The position numbers and the translations under genes are program-made. The notes under the pieces are model-generated. The model had not been told where the DNA came from. It did not search any database and worked only from the letters and a program-made list of their open reading frames with translations. From positions 186,001 through 250,000 of the forward strand of contig NZ_VMSJ01000004.1 of the NCBI RefSeq assembly GCF_007713705.1: a DNA stretch of 64,000 bases. Reading direction: 5' to 3'. Positions 8,110-18,819 of this stretch are shown here, piece by piece; the first letter of the stretch is position 1; each line of letters starts with the position of its first letter. The stretch is from Salinicoccus cyprini. GTDB taxonomy: Bacteria > Bacillota > Bacilli > Staphylococcales > Salinicoccaceae.

Positions 8110-9495
8110 CTATTGACGATTTGCCTGAGGCTCATTGCTATGATTGTCGAATTGCAGACATGGTCTTTTACTATTAAATTTCCATCCCGGAACAAGATAC
8201 TGCATCGCGACAGAGTCATCCCGGTCTCCGAGGCCGTGTTCATAGTACAGTTCCTTCGCTCTTTCAAGTGCATCCAGATCAATGTCCACCCCGAGCCCCG
8301 GACGATCGGGTACTTCGATCTGTCCATTTTCTATCTGTAAAGGGTTTGTTGTCAGGTATTGCCCGTCTTGCCATATCCAATGGGTATCGATAGCAGTAAT
8401 ATTTCCCGGAGCTGCTGCGGCGACATGCGTGAACATCGCCAGGGATATATCGAAGTGGTTGTTGGAATGCGATCCCCAAGTAAGACCGAAGTCGTTGCAC
8501 ATCTGTGCGACTCTGACCGACCCCTGCATCGTCCAGAAGTGCGGATCTGCAAGCGGGATATCCACTGACTGCAGCTGGACTGTATGACTCATCTGCCTCC
8601 AGTCGGTGGCAATCATGTTCGTGGCGGTAGGAATGCCTGTTGCCTTCCGGAACTCGGCCATCACTTCCCTGGCCGAGTACTCACCTTCGGCCCCGCACGG
8701 ATCTTCAGCGTATGCCAGGACATCGTGCTTGCCTTTGCAGAGTCGGATGGCATCATGAAGCAGCCAGCCGCCGTTTGGATCGAGTGTGATCCGGGCATCC
8801 GGGAAACGCTTTTTCAATGCAGTCACTGCCTGCATCTCCTCATCCCCGCTGAGGACTCCGCCTTTCAGCTTGAAATCCTTGAATCCATACCTTTCGTATG
8901 CCGCTTCAGCCAGCTTCACTACGGCTTCCGGCGTCAGTGCTTCTTCATGTCTCAGTCTGAACCACTCGTTATCAGCGTTTGGATCGCTGTCATATGGTAG
9001 ATCTGTCTTGTTCCGATCTCCAATATAGAAGAGGTATCCCAGCACGTCCACGTGCTGACGCTGCATGCCTTCACCGAGCAGTTCCGACACAGGTACTTCA
9101 AGATGCTTCCCGAGCAGATCCAGCAGTGCAGATTCGATTGCTGTGACAGCATGAATTGTGACACGCTGGTCAAAAGTCTGGTTGCCTCTGCCCCCGGCAT
9201 CTCTGTCTTCATACTGTTCCCTGACTTCCTTCAGCACCCGGTTGTACAGGCCGATCTTCTTGCCAATCACCAGGTCACTGGCATCTTCAAGCGTCTGACG
9301 GATGCGCTCGCCACCAGGAACTTCTCCAACCCCCAGGTTTCCGCTGCTGTCCTTGAGAACAACGATGTTGCGGGTGAAGAAGGGGCTGTGTGCCCCACTC
9401 AGATTCAATAGCATGCTGTCTTTTCCAGCGACAGGGTAGACTGTCATTTCCGTTACTACAGGAGTGTGTTCACGTACATTTTTCTCAGCCATCAT
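8110..9495 (-). CDS. gudD: D-glucarate dehydratase
   Basis: 461 residues, the normal size of GudD in the enolase superfamily. It dehydrates D-glucarate to 5-dehydro-4-deoxy-D-glucarate. Visible active-site pattern: KxK in DFKLKGG near 220, metal ligand Asp in ITLDPNGGW near 245, Glu in YAEDPCG near 275, Asn in ATNMIATDW near 300, and the general-base His in [10 protein letters not shown] near 350. Two ATG codons overlap the start (9495 and 9492); a GGGTG site suits the second slightly better. It is the last gene of the kdgD-tctB-tctA-tctC-gudD operon, 12 bp after tctC, and ends at a strong terminator. Control by the nearby GntR protein is inferred. Confidence 0.93.
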   Translation of the reverse strand: MMAEKNVREHTPVVTEMTVYPVAGKDSMLLNLSGAHSPFFTRNIVVLKDSSGNLGVGEVPGGERIRQTLEDASDLVIGKKIGLYNRVLKEVREQYEDRDAGGRGNQTFDQRVTIHAVTAIESALLDLLGKHLEVPVSELLGEGMQRQHVDVLGYLFYIGDRNKTDLPYDSDPNADNEWFRLRHEEALTPEAVVKLAEAAYERYGFKDFKLKGGVLSGDEEMQAVTALKKRFPDARITLDPNGGWLLHDAIRLCKGKHDVLAYAEDPCGAEGEYSAREVMAEFRKATGIPTATNMIATDWRQMSHTVQLQSVDIPLADPHFWTMQGSVRVAQMCNDFGLTWGSHSNNHFDISLAMFTHVAAAAPGNITAIDTHWIWQDGQYLTTNPLQIENGQIEVPDRPGLGVDIDLDALERAKELYYEHGLGDRDDSVAMQYLVPGWKFNSKRPCLQFDNHSNEPQANRQ

Positions 9496-9507
9496 ATCAC
9501 CCGTCTA

Positions 9508-10500
9508 TTATTGTTGTGTTTGTTCGTAGATTTCAGAGTACTTTTCTGTTCTGTCTTCAAAGAGCTGCTGTGTCTCTTCCGGATTCATGTAGGAAACATC
9601 GACAAGGAACTCGGACATTTCGTTCTGGAATTCTTCGTTATTCGCTACGCTTTCGAGAGCACCTGTGAACTTATCGACAACTTCCTGTGGTGTCCCTTCA
9701 GGGAACGCCCAGAAGAAGAACTTGTCGTAGACGATATCAGCACCCTGTTCTGTGAATGTTGGTGTATCCGGTGCACCTTCAAGTCTCTCTTCGCTCATTA
9801 CACCGAGGGAACGGAAGTCGCCGGAATCAATGTACTCCTGAACCAGTCCTTGCTGAGTCGGGATGATGTCGATCTGATCGCCGAGCAGTGCTGTTGTCTT
9901 ATCCGCTGCGCCACCCACATCGACTACGTTGAATTCCGTGCCTGTCTCTTCCTGGAACTCAAGCAGCTGCAAGTGCGTAAATGCACCTGTTTCTGTAGCG
10001 ACCTGGATTTCACCAGGACTTTCCTGCGCCATTTCAATCAGTGTCTCAATATCCTGGATATCGGAATCTGCATTGACAATGAATGCGTTTCCATTATCCT
10101 GCACAATTGAACCGACAAGTTCGAAGTTTTCATAGTTCACGTCTGTCAGACCAAGTATATCGTTGATGATCATGGAGTTGTGGAAGGCCAGTACCGTGTA
10201 GCCGTCTGCTTCAGCATTATTGACTTCATCCACACCGACTGTACCGCCTGAACCTGTAATGTTATTGACGATCAGTTCCTGCCCGAGTTCCTCGGAAAGG
10301 TATTCTGCAGTAACGCGGGTGTTGCGGTCTGTATCTCCGCCTGCACCAGCAGGTACTACTACGTTGATTTCCTGTTCAGGGTAGGAAGCACCTGCATCCG
10401 CGGAGTCTCCTCCTTCCCCTTCTGATGAAGCGTTTCCGTTGTTACAGCCTGCAAGCACTACCATAAATACAAGTGTCAGAAAGATGAATAGTTTTTTCAT
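9508..10500 (-). CDS. tctC: Tripartite tricarboxylate transporter substrate-binding lipoprotein (TctC/Bug family)
   Basis: 330 residues with a lipoprotein signal MKKLFIFLTLVFMVVLAGC (lipobox Cys 19). The mature part begins with the Bug-family pattern YPEQEINVVVPAGAGGDTDRNTRV and shows NNITGSGGTVGVDEV near 80, which forms the carboxylate-binding pocket in the family. It should capture an organic acid outside the membrane and pass it to TctAB. Placed between tctA and gudD in a glucarate operon, its ligand is probably glucarate or another aldarate; this is an inference from context. Start follows AAGGGGA. Confidence 0.92.
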   Translation of the reverse strand: MKKLFIFLTLVFMVVLAGCNNGNASSEGEGGDSADAGASYPEQEINVVVPAGAGGDTDRNTRVTAEYLSEELGQELIVNNITGSGGTVGVDEVNNAEADGYTVLAFHNSMIINDILGLTDVNYENFELVGSIVQDNGNAFIVNADSDIQDIETLIEMAQESPGEIQVATETGAFTHLQLLEFQEETGTEFNVVDVGGAADKTTALLGDQIDIIPTQQGLVQEYIDSGDFRSLGVMSEERLEGAPDTPTFTEQGADIVYDKFFFWAFPEGTPQEVVDKFTGALESVANNEEFQNEMSEFLVDVSYMNPEETQQLFEDRTEKYSEIYEQTQQ

Positions 10501-10525
10501 AGATTAGTCCCCTTATCCAATTAAT

Positions 10526-12016
10526 TTAACTGCTTCTCGTTTTCTTGAATTCCTTATATAGACTGAATGCGATGGAGCCTATGGCGATAATCCAGAATAC
10601 TGCGGCAATCGGCTGTGTCAGGAATGGCATGAAATCTCCACTTGACATCTGCAGACCTCTTCTCAGATTGACTTCGGCAATCGGGCCGAGAATGAATCCA
10701 AGAATCAGCGGTGTAAGTGGAAACTTGCCTTTGATCATCAAGTAGCCTAGAATTCCGAAAAAGATGAGTGCGCCTGCGTCGAAGATGCGGTTGTTCACAC
10801 CAAATGAGCCAACTACACACAAAGCGATGATGACCGGGTACAGATAGTGCTTCGGTATGCTCAGAAGCTTTACAAACCCTTTCATTCCGCTGAGCAGTAG
10901 TACTGCCATGAATACGTTCGCAATCAGCAATGAAACGAAGATGCTGTAGACGAGCGGCCCATTGTTTTCAAAGAGCAGTGGACCTGCCTGCAGACCGTGG
11001 ATCATCAGACCACCAAGCAGCATGGCCGTTACCGTATCCCCCGGTATACCAAGGGAAATCAAAGGAACGAGTGCCCCACCGACTGCGGAGTTGTTGGCAG
11101 ACTCTGATGCAATGACACCATCATCAATGCCTTCGCCGAACTTCTCTGGTGTCTTTGACTGCCTTTTGGCAGTGACATAGGCGATGATGTTTGCTGTACC
11201 GCCGCCGATGCCCGGCAGTATGCCGATGCCGACGCCCATCAGCGTTGATCTGATGAAGTTGACCGGTTTTCTGAACACCGCACCAAGTGGGAACCCGACT
11301 TTCGTTTCTTCGCTATTGCCGTCTTTCGTCTTTGCAATATCCGGCTTCCGGTCTTCAATCACTTTGAGCATTTCGGATATGGCAAACAGCCCAATCAGGA
11401 CCGGCAGCAGCTGGAACCCTGCTCTCAGCGAATCCACTCCGAACGTCCAGCGCGGATAGGAATCGATGGGAGCTGCACCGACAAACGAGAGTGTCAGGCC
11501 GATGAGTGCTGCAATCAGCCCTTTTACGAGGGAGCCTTCCGAGAGACTGGAAATCAGTGTCAGGGCAAACATCGTTATCGCAAAGTACTCGAAAGGACCG
11601 AACTCAAGCGCCACCTGTGCAAGTGGTGGTGAAAGCAGCATGAGGATGATGATACTGATAAGTCCTCCGAAGAATGATGAAATGATGGACAAGCCGAATG
11701 CTCTGCCCGCCAGCCCTTTCTGCGCCATCGGATAGCCATCAAATGTCGTTGAGATGCTTGATGGTGTACCGGGCAGATTAAGCAATATGGCTGGAATCAT
11801 CCCTCCGGATACGCCGCCTATGTAGAGGCCCATCAGAAGCGCCATCCCGTTCGCGGCGTCCATTCCGAACGATATCGGAAGACATATGGCCACTGCCATT
11901 GTCGCGGTCAGTCCGGGTATCGATCCGAAGACCAGACCCAGTGCGACACCTGCCAGTATGATCAGTATTGTGTTAAAGTTGAATATCAACGCGAAGCCTT
12001 CAATGAATAAATTCAT
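10526..12016 (-). CDS. tctA: Tripartite tricarboxylate transporter large permease TctA
   Basis: 496 residues with about 12 hydrophobic segments. The family signature GSIPGLTATMAVAICLPISFGMD lies near residue 32, GGVSGGMIPAILLNLPGTPSSISTTFDGYPMAQKG near 68, and the repeat-related GILPGIGGGTANIIAYVTAKRQSK near 260. TctA is the transport channel of secondary solute:cation symporters that use a binding protein. It lies 10 bp after tctB and 25 bp before tctC, so the three are co-translated in order B-A-C. Glucarate is the probable substrate from context. Confidence 0.95.
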   Translation of the reverse strand: MNLFIEGFALIFNFNTILIILAGVALGLVFGSIPGLTATMAVAICLPISFGMDAANGMALLMGLYIGGVSGGMIPAILLNLPGTPSSISTTFDGYPMAQKGLAGRAFGLSIISSFFGGLISIIILMLLSPPLAQVALEFGPFEYFAITMFALTLISSLSEGSLVKGLIAALIGLTLSFVGAAPIDSYPRWTFGVDSLRAGFQLLPVLIGLFAISEMLKVIEDRKPDIAKTKDGNSEETKVGFPLGAVFRKPVNFIRSTLMGVGIGILPGIGGGTANIIAYVTAKRQSKTPEKFGEGIDDGVIASESANNSAVGGALVPLISLGIPGDTVTAMLLGGLMIHGLQAGPLLFENNGPLVYSIFVSLLIANVFMAVLLLSGMKGFVKLLSIPKHYLYPVIIALCVVGSFGVNNRIFDAGALIFFGILGYLMIKGKFPLTPLILGFILGPIAEVNLRRGLQMSSGDFMPFLTQPIAAVFWIIAIGSIAFSLYKEFKKTRSS

Positions 12017-12026
12017 GCTTTTCCCC

Positions 12027-12581
12027 CTATCCTAGTAGCCCGGCTGGCAGCATAAGGTTGAAGAAACCTTTGAAGATCCAATATATCAGCACAGAACTCG
12101 CAATCGACAGTACTGCAAAAATGATATATTTCATCTTATCTCGCTGAGTCGCCATGATCACCATCTGTATAAAGAGATACAGCGAAGTGGAAATTATGAA
12201 CCCGAGAAGGCTCATTACTGCTACATAAGCAATCAGCAGCAGAAGTGTCAAACCGACCAGACCGTAGTGCTTCTTATCTTCTTTCTCTGATGTATCGTCA
12301 GCAATATGCTGCTCCTCGGAAACTGCCAGTGTGCCATCTGTCCCTGTTTCTGCGCCTGTTTCTGCTACATGATCTTCTTTTACCGGTTTCTTTAGAAATG
12401 CAGTGATCATCATGATCAGACTCAGTACTCCGATGCCGATGGAGGCAACTTGAGGGAAAAACGCTGATCCGATTTTTGCAACAGTCATCTGCTGGAACGA
12501 TAAGGTCGAAATGAACAATCCAATTGCCAGGACCAGCAGTACGGCACCTGAAATGATGTCCATTTTTCTGCTTGATTCCAT
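12027..12581 (-). CDS. tctB: Tripartite tricarboxylate transporter small subunit TctB
   Basis: 184 residues. Four hydrophobic segments (about 10-30, 38-60, 115-140 and 150-180) with an acidic cytoplasmic loop between the second and third (about 65-110, rich in Glu and Asp). This four-helix layout is typical of TctB, whose sequence is poorly conserved. GGAGGTGAG precedes the ATG. Its place between kdgD and tctA settles the assignment. The subunit assists TctA in the membrane. Confidence 0.85.
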   Translation of the reverse strand: MESSRKMDIISGAVLLVLAIGLFISTLSFQQMTVAKIGSAFFPQVASIGIGVLSLIMMITAFLKKPVKEDHVAETGAETGTDGTLAVSEEQHIADDTSEKEDKKHYGLVGLTLLLLIAYVAVMSLLGFIISTSLYLFIQMVIMATQRDKMKYIIFAVLSIASSVLIYWIFKGFFNLMLPAGLLG

Positions 12582-12610
12582 ATTCTCACCTCCTGATGGC
12601 TAAGTTCTCA

Positions 12611-13540
12611 TCATGCTTTGAATTTCTCGTAGGTCTTGCTCGGATATTTCTCAAGGGCTGCCTTCAATACGGCTTCCATCTCCTTGAAGTGTGCAGGATC
12701 AACAGGTGTCACCGGCGGTCTGACCGCCTTGTCCACAGGCAGACCGACAATTTCCATGCCTGCTTTTATCAGTGAGACTGCGTATCCTTTTCCTTTGCCC
12801 CTGATTCTGTTCAGCGGCAGAATGACATCCTCATAGATTTCTTTGGCAGCTTCCTGGTCCCCTGATTTCAATGCATCGAAATATTGCCTTGAAATGTGCG
12901 GGATGTAGTTGGAGATTGCCGAAGAGTAGGAATCGTAGCCGAGTGGCATGTAGGCTGCCATGGTCACTTCGGCCATCGGCATGCCATTCAGGAAGTCGAT
13001 TCTTCCGGCGAACCTGTGTGTAAACTCATTGTTCCTCTCCATATTGCCATTGCCATCCTTGAAACCGACGATCTGCTCGATCTCTGTCAGCCTTTCCAAT
13101 GTATCCGCTTCCAGAATTGCGTTGTTCCGCTGATAGACGATTGCATTCAGATTCGTTGACTTTGCGATCTGGGCAAAGTACTCGTAAAGTCCATCCTGTG
13201 AACCTTGGACGAGATAGGGCGGCATGATCAGATAGCCTTCAACACCTTGAGCCTCTGAGATCCTCGCTCTTCTCTTTGCTTCCTGGATGTTGCCGCCTAC
13301 ACCTGTGTAGACCGGCACTTTGCCATCCACCGTTTCCATCGTAAGCTCGATCAGCTGTTCATATTCCTGGTCGTCGAGGTTCGTATACTCCCCTGCCCCG
13401 CAGACCGGGAAGATGGCATCCAGACCATTTTCCAATAGAAACTCTACATTTTTCACGAAAGCTTCAGTATCGATTTCTCCATCTCTTTTCATTGGTGTTA
13501 CAGGAAATCCGAGGATTCCTTTCGGTGAAGTTCTATTCAT
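12611..13540 (-). CDS. kdgD: 5-dehydro-4-deoxyglucarate dehydratase, DapA family
   Basis: 309 residues from ATG at 13540, which follows AGAAGGAG; the longer frame to 13585 lacks a site. DapA-fold lyase: GILGFPVTPMKRDGEID at the start, CGAGEYTNLDDQEY near 50, the catalytic Tyr in AIVYQRNNA near 135, and the Schiff-base Lys in IVGFKDGNGN near 165. It converts 5-dehydro-4-deoxyglucarate to 2-oxoglutarate semialdehyde, CO2 and water, the step after GudD. It is first in the operon kdgD-tctB-tctA-tctC-gudD. A promoter lies about 190 bp upstream, so the mRNA has a long leader. Confidence 0.9.
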   Translation of the reverse strand: MNRTSPKGILGFPVTPMKRDGEIDTEAFVKNVEFLLENGLDAIFPVCGAGEYTNLDDQEYEQLIELTMETVDGKVPVYTGVGGNIQEAKRRARISEAQGVEGYLIMPPYLVQGSQDGLYEYFAQIAKSTNLNAIVYQRNNAILEADTLERLTEIEQIVGFKDGNGNMERNNEFTHRFAGRIDFLNGMPMAEVTMAAYMPLGYDSYSSAISNYIPHISRQYFDALKSGDQEAAKEIYEDVILPLNRIRGKGKGYAVSLIKAGMEIVGLPVDKAVRPPVTPVDPAHFKEMEAVLKAALEKYPSKTYEKFKA

Positions 13541-13709
13541 AGCAATACTCCTTCTGTAATTTGATTTTTGTCTATGCATCCGCAATGTACAGCTTATGAC
13601 CGGCTCTCGCCCAGTACACTTTTAGAAAGCCCTTTCATAAATGAGTACAGTCATCTGTCTGAAAATCCCAACTGATGCATATGACAGTTTTTCTTCTGAA
13701 TACCTCCTT

Positions 13710-13774
13710 TTAACTATTTTGTTAATTGGAGTATATCTTTAACATAATTTTCTGTCAATAATTTTGTAAGACAA
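13710..13774 (-). promoter_or_regulatory. kdgD operon promoter with GntR-type operator
   Basis: Minus strand: consensus -35 TTGACA (13753-13758), 17-bp spacer, -10 TATACT (13730-13735). The word TTGTAAGACAA (13764-13774) lies 5 bp upstream of the -35 and matches the motif at two other promoters in this locus. A second inverted repeat TTAAC-N6-GTTAA (13710-13725) falls at the likely transcription start. The leader 13541-13709 contains an isolated AAAAGGAGG near 13700-13709 with no start codon at a normal distance. Confidence 0.78.
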
Positions 13775-15121
13775 TTAACTAAAAAATGAAAACGCTCTCA
13801 AAAGAAGCGCTATTGCAACTCCGATAATCAGCATGACAGCAACATAGGAGCCATTCCATCTGAAAGCGACAATCGACCACCTTGTCTTAAGAATATTGCT
13901 CACCAGCAGATTCGTCAGACTGATGGGAGACGTGATGACGGACAGGGACCAGGCCAGAATAAATACGAATGCCATCGTTACTGGTGAAAATCCCACTGCT
14001 TCCGGACTGACCTGCAGCATGATCAGAGGCACAACGATGATCTGATGAATCCCGATCATCGTCAGTACTACCGTCAGCAGTATGATGGCCAGTATCAGCA
14101 GCAGGGCTGACGTGTCTGCGATAGTGATGAAATACGGGGTCAGCAGATTATTGAGATCCGTCTGCATCATGACACTCGCAAACAATCCCGCAGTGAGAAA
14201 CATGAGTGTCTCATTACTGGCACCGGGCACCGTTCGGATTGTCTGCTTCATATCTTTGATGGCCGATCCAAACTTGCCTGAAACCACTCCAAAGACGATG
14301 GGAATCAGTACTGTGGAGAATGTAATGATGGAGATCATCTCAAGCGGCAGAAATCTTTCTGTAGCAATCAGCAGACCCATAAGCAGAACAATGAACAGGA
14401 ATATTCTCTGGACGTTCGACCAGTCCTGCTTATGCATCTCGTTCTGTTTCAAACCTGCTCCATGAGCTTCTGATCCCGACTGCCTTGAAACGAACAGCAG
14501 AAGGCTTATAAATATCTGCAGAATGCCGAATATGAGGCCAACCATGACATAGCTGCTGAATGAGACATCCATCATGAAGAGAACGGTCGCAACCGAAGCA
14601 AAGTACGGCGACCATACGACTGCCGAAAGGTAGCCGCTGACATAGGCTCTGCCGAGAAAGCTTCTTTCAAAACCGATATCCTTTACCACTTCATGTGTCA
14701 GCCTGACTGCCCCGATATTCAAAACAGGAGACAATATGAAGAGGATCGCGAGCAGACCGCCATATGCTCTATTCGGCTTCTCTTTCTGCGAGATGAGCAC
14801 ACTTTCAATGGAAGACAGATAGCCGCTCAACCTCAACGGCACAGCTATCAGCGGCGCCAGCAGTATCAGCACCAGAATCGGGATGTTCTGCTGAACGCCG
14901 AGAATGATGGATGCCGGCTCCATGCCATATACGATTCCAAGAACGATGCTCAGAAGGATCAGTATTCCGGATATCGTCCGGGTAATTGTACGGGCACCCT
15001 GGAAACTGAGTCCAAGCACGACACACGCCACCAGCGAAAGTGGTACCGCTATGAGGATGCCGTCATGAATGACCGATAGAAAATACAGGATGAAGAGAAG
15101 GACGAAGGCGTACTTTTTCAC
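13775..15121 (-). CDS. Polytopic membrane transporter, family not identified
   Basis: 448 residues from a GTG start behind GGAGGAG. About 11-12 hydrophobic segments spread over the whole length, with a hydrophilic loop near 205-225. A mid-protein motif SPVLNIGAVRLTHEVVKDIGFERSF (about 135-160) and a late IGIHQIIVVPLIM (about 360) suggest an ion-coupled organic acid carrier of the broad IT (ArsB/NhaD/citrate) type, but I do not recognise the exact family. It is the last gene of the upstream operon (DapA, ALDH, 2-hydroxyacid dehydrogenase, enolase-like, permease), so it may import the acid handled by those enzymes. Its stop codon touches the next operon's operator, and its last codons contain a cre site. 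Confidence 0.7.
   Translation of the reverse strand: MKKYAFVLLFILYFLSVIHDGILIAVPLSLVACVVLGLSFQGARTITRTISGILILLSIVLGIVYGMEPASIILGVQQNIPILVLILLAPLIAVPLRLSGYLSSIESVLISQKEKPNRAYGGLLAILFILSPVLNIGAVRLTHEVVKDIGFERSFLGRAYVSGYLSAVVWSPYFASVATVLFMMDVSFSSYVMVGLIFGILQIFISLLLFVSRQSGSEAHGAGLKQNEMHKQDWSNVQRIFLFIVLLMGLLIATERFLPLEMISIITFSTVLIPIVFGVVSGKFGSAIKDMKQTIRTVPGASNETLMFLTAGLFASVMMQTDLNNLLTPYFITIADTSALLLILAIILLTVVLTMIGIHQIIVVPLIMLQVSPEAVGFSPVTMAFVFILAWSLSVITSPISLTNLLVSNILKTRWSIVAFRWNGSYVAVMLIIGVAIALLLRAFSFFS
13787..13800 (+). promoter_or_regulatory. Catabolite-responsive element (cre)
   Basis: TGAAAACGCTCTCA fits the cre consensus TGNAANCGNTNNCA at every fixed position. It lies inside the final codons of the permease gene and about 30 bp upstream of the kdgD -35. 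CcpA bound here could block read-through from the upstream operon or affect the kdgD promoter. Confidence 0.6.
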
Positions 15122-15140
15122 TTCATTCTCCTCCGTTCCG

Positions 15141-16310
<1,170 letters not shown>

Positions 16311-16338
16311 TTAGTGATTCCTCCACACTTCATTTTCT

Positions 16339-17289
16339 TCAGTTCACCCGGTTCAGTGGCGCTTCACCGGAAAGGACCCGCAGGATTTCCTCCGCTGCTG
16401 CGACCGACAGGTTCTCCATCGCCTCTGTCGTCTGAGCACCGAGGTGCGGTGTGGCGATGACCCGATCATGCGCAATCAGCGGATGATCGGAAGATGGTGG
16501 TTCCTCTTCGAATACATCGAGTGCAGCCATGCCGATTTCACCGTCGTCCAAAGCTTCGAGAAGGGCTTTTTCATCAACCACACCACCTCTCGACGCATTG
16601 ATCAGAACACAGTTCTCCTTCATCTGCCTGAACTGGTCTGTACCGATCATGTTTCTCGTCGCTTCCATCAGTGGAACGTGCAGACTGACGTAGTCGCATT
16701 CAGCCAGAAAGGCTTCAAGATTCTCAACGGCTTCGACGCCGTTTTCAAGCGTCGCTTCGTCCAGGAAAGGATCATATACTCTGATCTTCATGCATAGACC
16801 TTTTCTGCACTTTTTTGAAACAAGTCTTCCGATATGGCCATAGCCGACAATGCCGAGTGTCTTCCCTTCGACTTCGGAACCAATGGCAGCATCTCTGATT
16901 TCATAGTTGCCTTTGGCGAATTCCCGATTCACTCCAACGAGGTTTCTTGACGCAGCCATGATGAGCGTCACAACAAGTTCAGCTACTGCGTTGGTGTTGC
17001 CGAGCGGCACATTGGTCACGGTGATGCCCATCTCACTTGCCTTTTCAAGTGAGATGTTATCATAGCCTGCGCCATGTCTGGCAATCACCTTCAGCCGAGC
17101 AGCCTGTTCGATGACTTCATCCGTGATGGGTTCTGTTCTGGCGAGAATGGCATCTGCATCCGCTGCGTATTCCCGCAGCGTCGATGCACGCGTATCTGGA
17201 GGCCGGACGATTTCACATCCGGCTGCCTCCAGCAGCTGTATGCCGCTCTCATGTACTTTTTTGGGGATCAGTATTCTGTACGTCATCAT
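16339..17289 (-). CDS. D-isomer-specific 2-hydroxyacid dehydrogenase (phosphoglycerate dehydrogenase-like)
   Basis: 316 residues, the short form without a regulatory ACT domain. NAD-binding Rossmann motif GIVGYGHIG near 145, catalytic Arg in INASRGGVVDE near 232, Glu in DVFEEEPPSSDHPL near 260 and His in ATPHLGAQT near 282. It oxidises or reduces a D-2-hydroxyacid with NAD(H) in the cytoplasm. As part of the five-gene operon beside the glucarate genes, it probably acts on a sugar-acid intermediate rather than in serine synthesis; this is inferred. Start uses ATGATG behind GAGAGCAGG. Confidence 0.88.
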   Translation of the reverse strand: MMTYRILIPKKVHESGIQLLEAAGCEIVRPPDTRASTLREYAADADAILARTEPITDEVIEQAARLKVIARHGAGYDNISLEKASEMGITVTNVPLGNTNAVAELVVTLIMAASRNLVGVNREFAKGNYEIRDAAIGSEVEGKTLGIVGYGHIGRLVSKKCRKGLCMKIRVYDPFLDEATLENGVEAVENLEAFLAECDYVSLHVPLMEATRNMIGTDQFRQMKENCVLINASRGGVVDEKALLEALDDGEIGMAALDVFEEEPPSSDHPLIAHDRVIATPHLGAQTTEAMENLSVAAAEEILRVLSGEAPLNRVN

Positions 17290-17358
17290 AAACCTGCTCT
17301 CTTCATGTTATGACTGGTTGAAAACCCACTTGCTCCGGTACATTCAAATACATCTGGA

Positions 17359-18795
17359 TCAACCAAAGAACTTGATGGCACAAGTTTTCGTATGCGTGTA
17401 GAATTCGAGTGCTGCCTGACCCTGCTCTCTTGTATGGGAGCTTGACTGCTTCATTCCACCGAATGGCGACTGGTATTCGACGCCTGCCGTCTCCTGGTTG
17501 ACGCGGACCATTCCTGCTTCCGTCTGATCGAGGAATTTGTGTGCATTTGCCAGGTTTTCCGTGAAGATTGCAGCACTCAGTCCGTAGATTGTATCATTGG
17601 CCATCTCAATGGCTTCGTCGAAGTCTTTTGCTTTTTGGACAGTGGCTACCGGTCCGAAGATCTCCTCTTTCACAAGTGCGTGATCGGAAGGTGCATCAGT
17701 AATGACAATCGGAGAAATGTAGTAGCCGTCCTTATCGATACTCACTTCTTTTTCAGCGATGATCTTCGCTTCGTTGCGTGCCAGTTCGATGTAGGAGCTG
17801 ACTTTGTCATACTGCTCTTTTGAAGCAACTGGTCCGAGGTAGGCATCTGCATCGAGTGCGTTCGACAGTGTGATTTCCTTTACACCTTTCTGCAGGCGTT
17901 CGATGACCTCATCATAAATGTCGCTTTCCACAATGATACGGCTCGTCGCTGTACATTTCTGCCCGGCCGACTTGAATGCACCGCTCAGAACAATCGGAAT
18001 CGTCTTGTCCAGGTTGGCATCCTTCATGATGACAGCAGCGTTCTTGCCGCCCATTTCCGTCTGGAACTTGATATTTCGTTTCGCGCAGGTTTCAGCAACA
18101 TATAGACCTGTATTTTCAGAACCTGTGAAGGATACACCATCAAGGTCTGCTTCCTCGAGCATCGCCTTGCCGACGACACTGCCCTTGCCGATGACGAGGT
18201 TCAATACACCCTTGTCGAGCCCCGCTTCTTCGAAAAGTTCCACCATTCTCGTTGCAGTCAGGGATGCATTTTCAGCCGGTTTCCAGATGACTGCATTCCC
18301 GCAGATCAGTGCCGGAGCCAGTTTCCATACCGGAATGGCAACCGGGAAGTTCCAAGGGGTGATCAGACCAATCAGTCCGACAGGTACTTTCTTCGAGTAC
18401 TGCAGTACATCCACATCACTTGATGGGATGAGCTGTCCGTCTGATCTGACACCTTCCCCAGCATAGTAGCGCAGGAGGTGGATGCCGCGTGTCACTTCAC
18501 CTTTCATCTCACCAATCGGCTTGCCCATCTCCCTGCTGCCGAGCTCTGCCAGTTCGACAAGATTCTCTTCCAGAGCAGAAGCCATGCTATAGAGCACCTC
18601 AGCACGCTTCACGCCAGTCTTGCGGGCCCATTCCCCTTGGGCTGCCTTGGCTGCCCTTTCCGCCTGGAATACATCTTCTGCTGTGCCCTGGTTGACTGTT
18701 CCGACTTTCTCGTTCAGATCGGAAGGGTTATATACCTCGACCTGACTATTTGACGGTGTGCTCCATGATCCATCGATCCAGTTCTTAGTTTCCAT
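17359..18795 (-). CDS. Aldehyde dehydrogenase, probably 2-oxoglutarate semialdehyde dehydrogenase
   Basis: 478 residues of the NAD(P)-dependent ALDH family. Seen: LITPWNFPVAIPVWKLAPAL near 145 with the conserved Asn, FTGSENTG near 225, catalytic Glu in FQTEMGGKNAAV near 250, and catalytic Cys in AGQKCTATSR near 285. The context with gudD and kdgD makes 2,5-dioxopentanoate (2-oxoglutarate semialdehyde) the probable substrate, giving 2-oxoglutarate for the TCA cycle, as in the Bacillus ycbCD cluster. It is encoded in the other operon from kdgD, but both share an operator motif. Start follows AAAGGAG. Confidence 0.87.
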   Translation of the reverse strand: METKNWIDGSWSTPSNSQVEVYNPSDLNEKVGTVNQGTAEDVFQAERAAKAAQGEWARKTGVKRAEVLYSMASALEENLVELAELGSREMGKPIGEMKGEVTRGIHLLRYYAGEGVRSDGQLIPSSDVDVLQYSKKVPVGLIGLITPWNFPVAIPVWKLAPALICGNAVIWKPAENASLTATRMVELFEEAGLDKGVLNLVIGKGSVVGKAMLEEADLDGVSFTGSENTGLYVAETCAKRNIKFQTEMGGKNAAVIMKDANLDKTIPIVLSGAFKSAGQKCTATSRIIVESDIYDEVIERLQKGVKEITLSNALDADAYLGPVASKEQYDKVSSYIELARNEAKIIAEKEVSIDKDGYYISPIVITDAPSDHALVKEEIFGPVATVQKAKDFDEAIEMANDTIYGLSAAIFTENLANAHKFLDQTEAGMVRVNQETAGVEYQSPFGGMKQSSSHTREQGQAALEFYTHTKTCAIKFFG

Positions 18796-18819
18796 TATAA
18801 AATCTCCTTTGTTGTTGTT

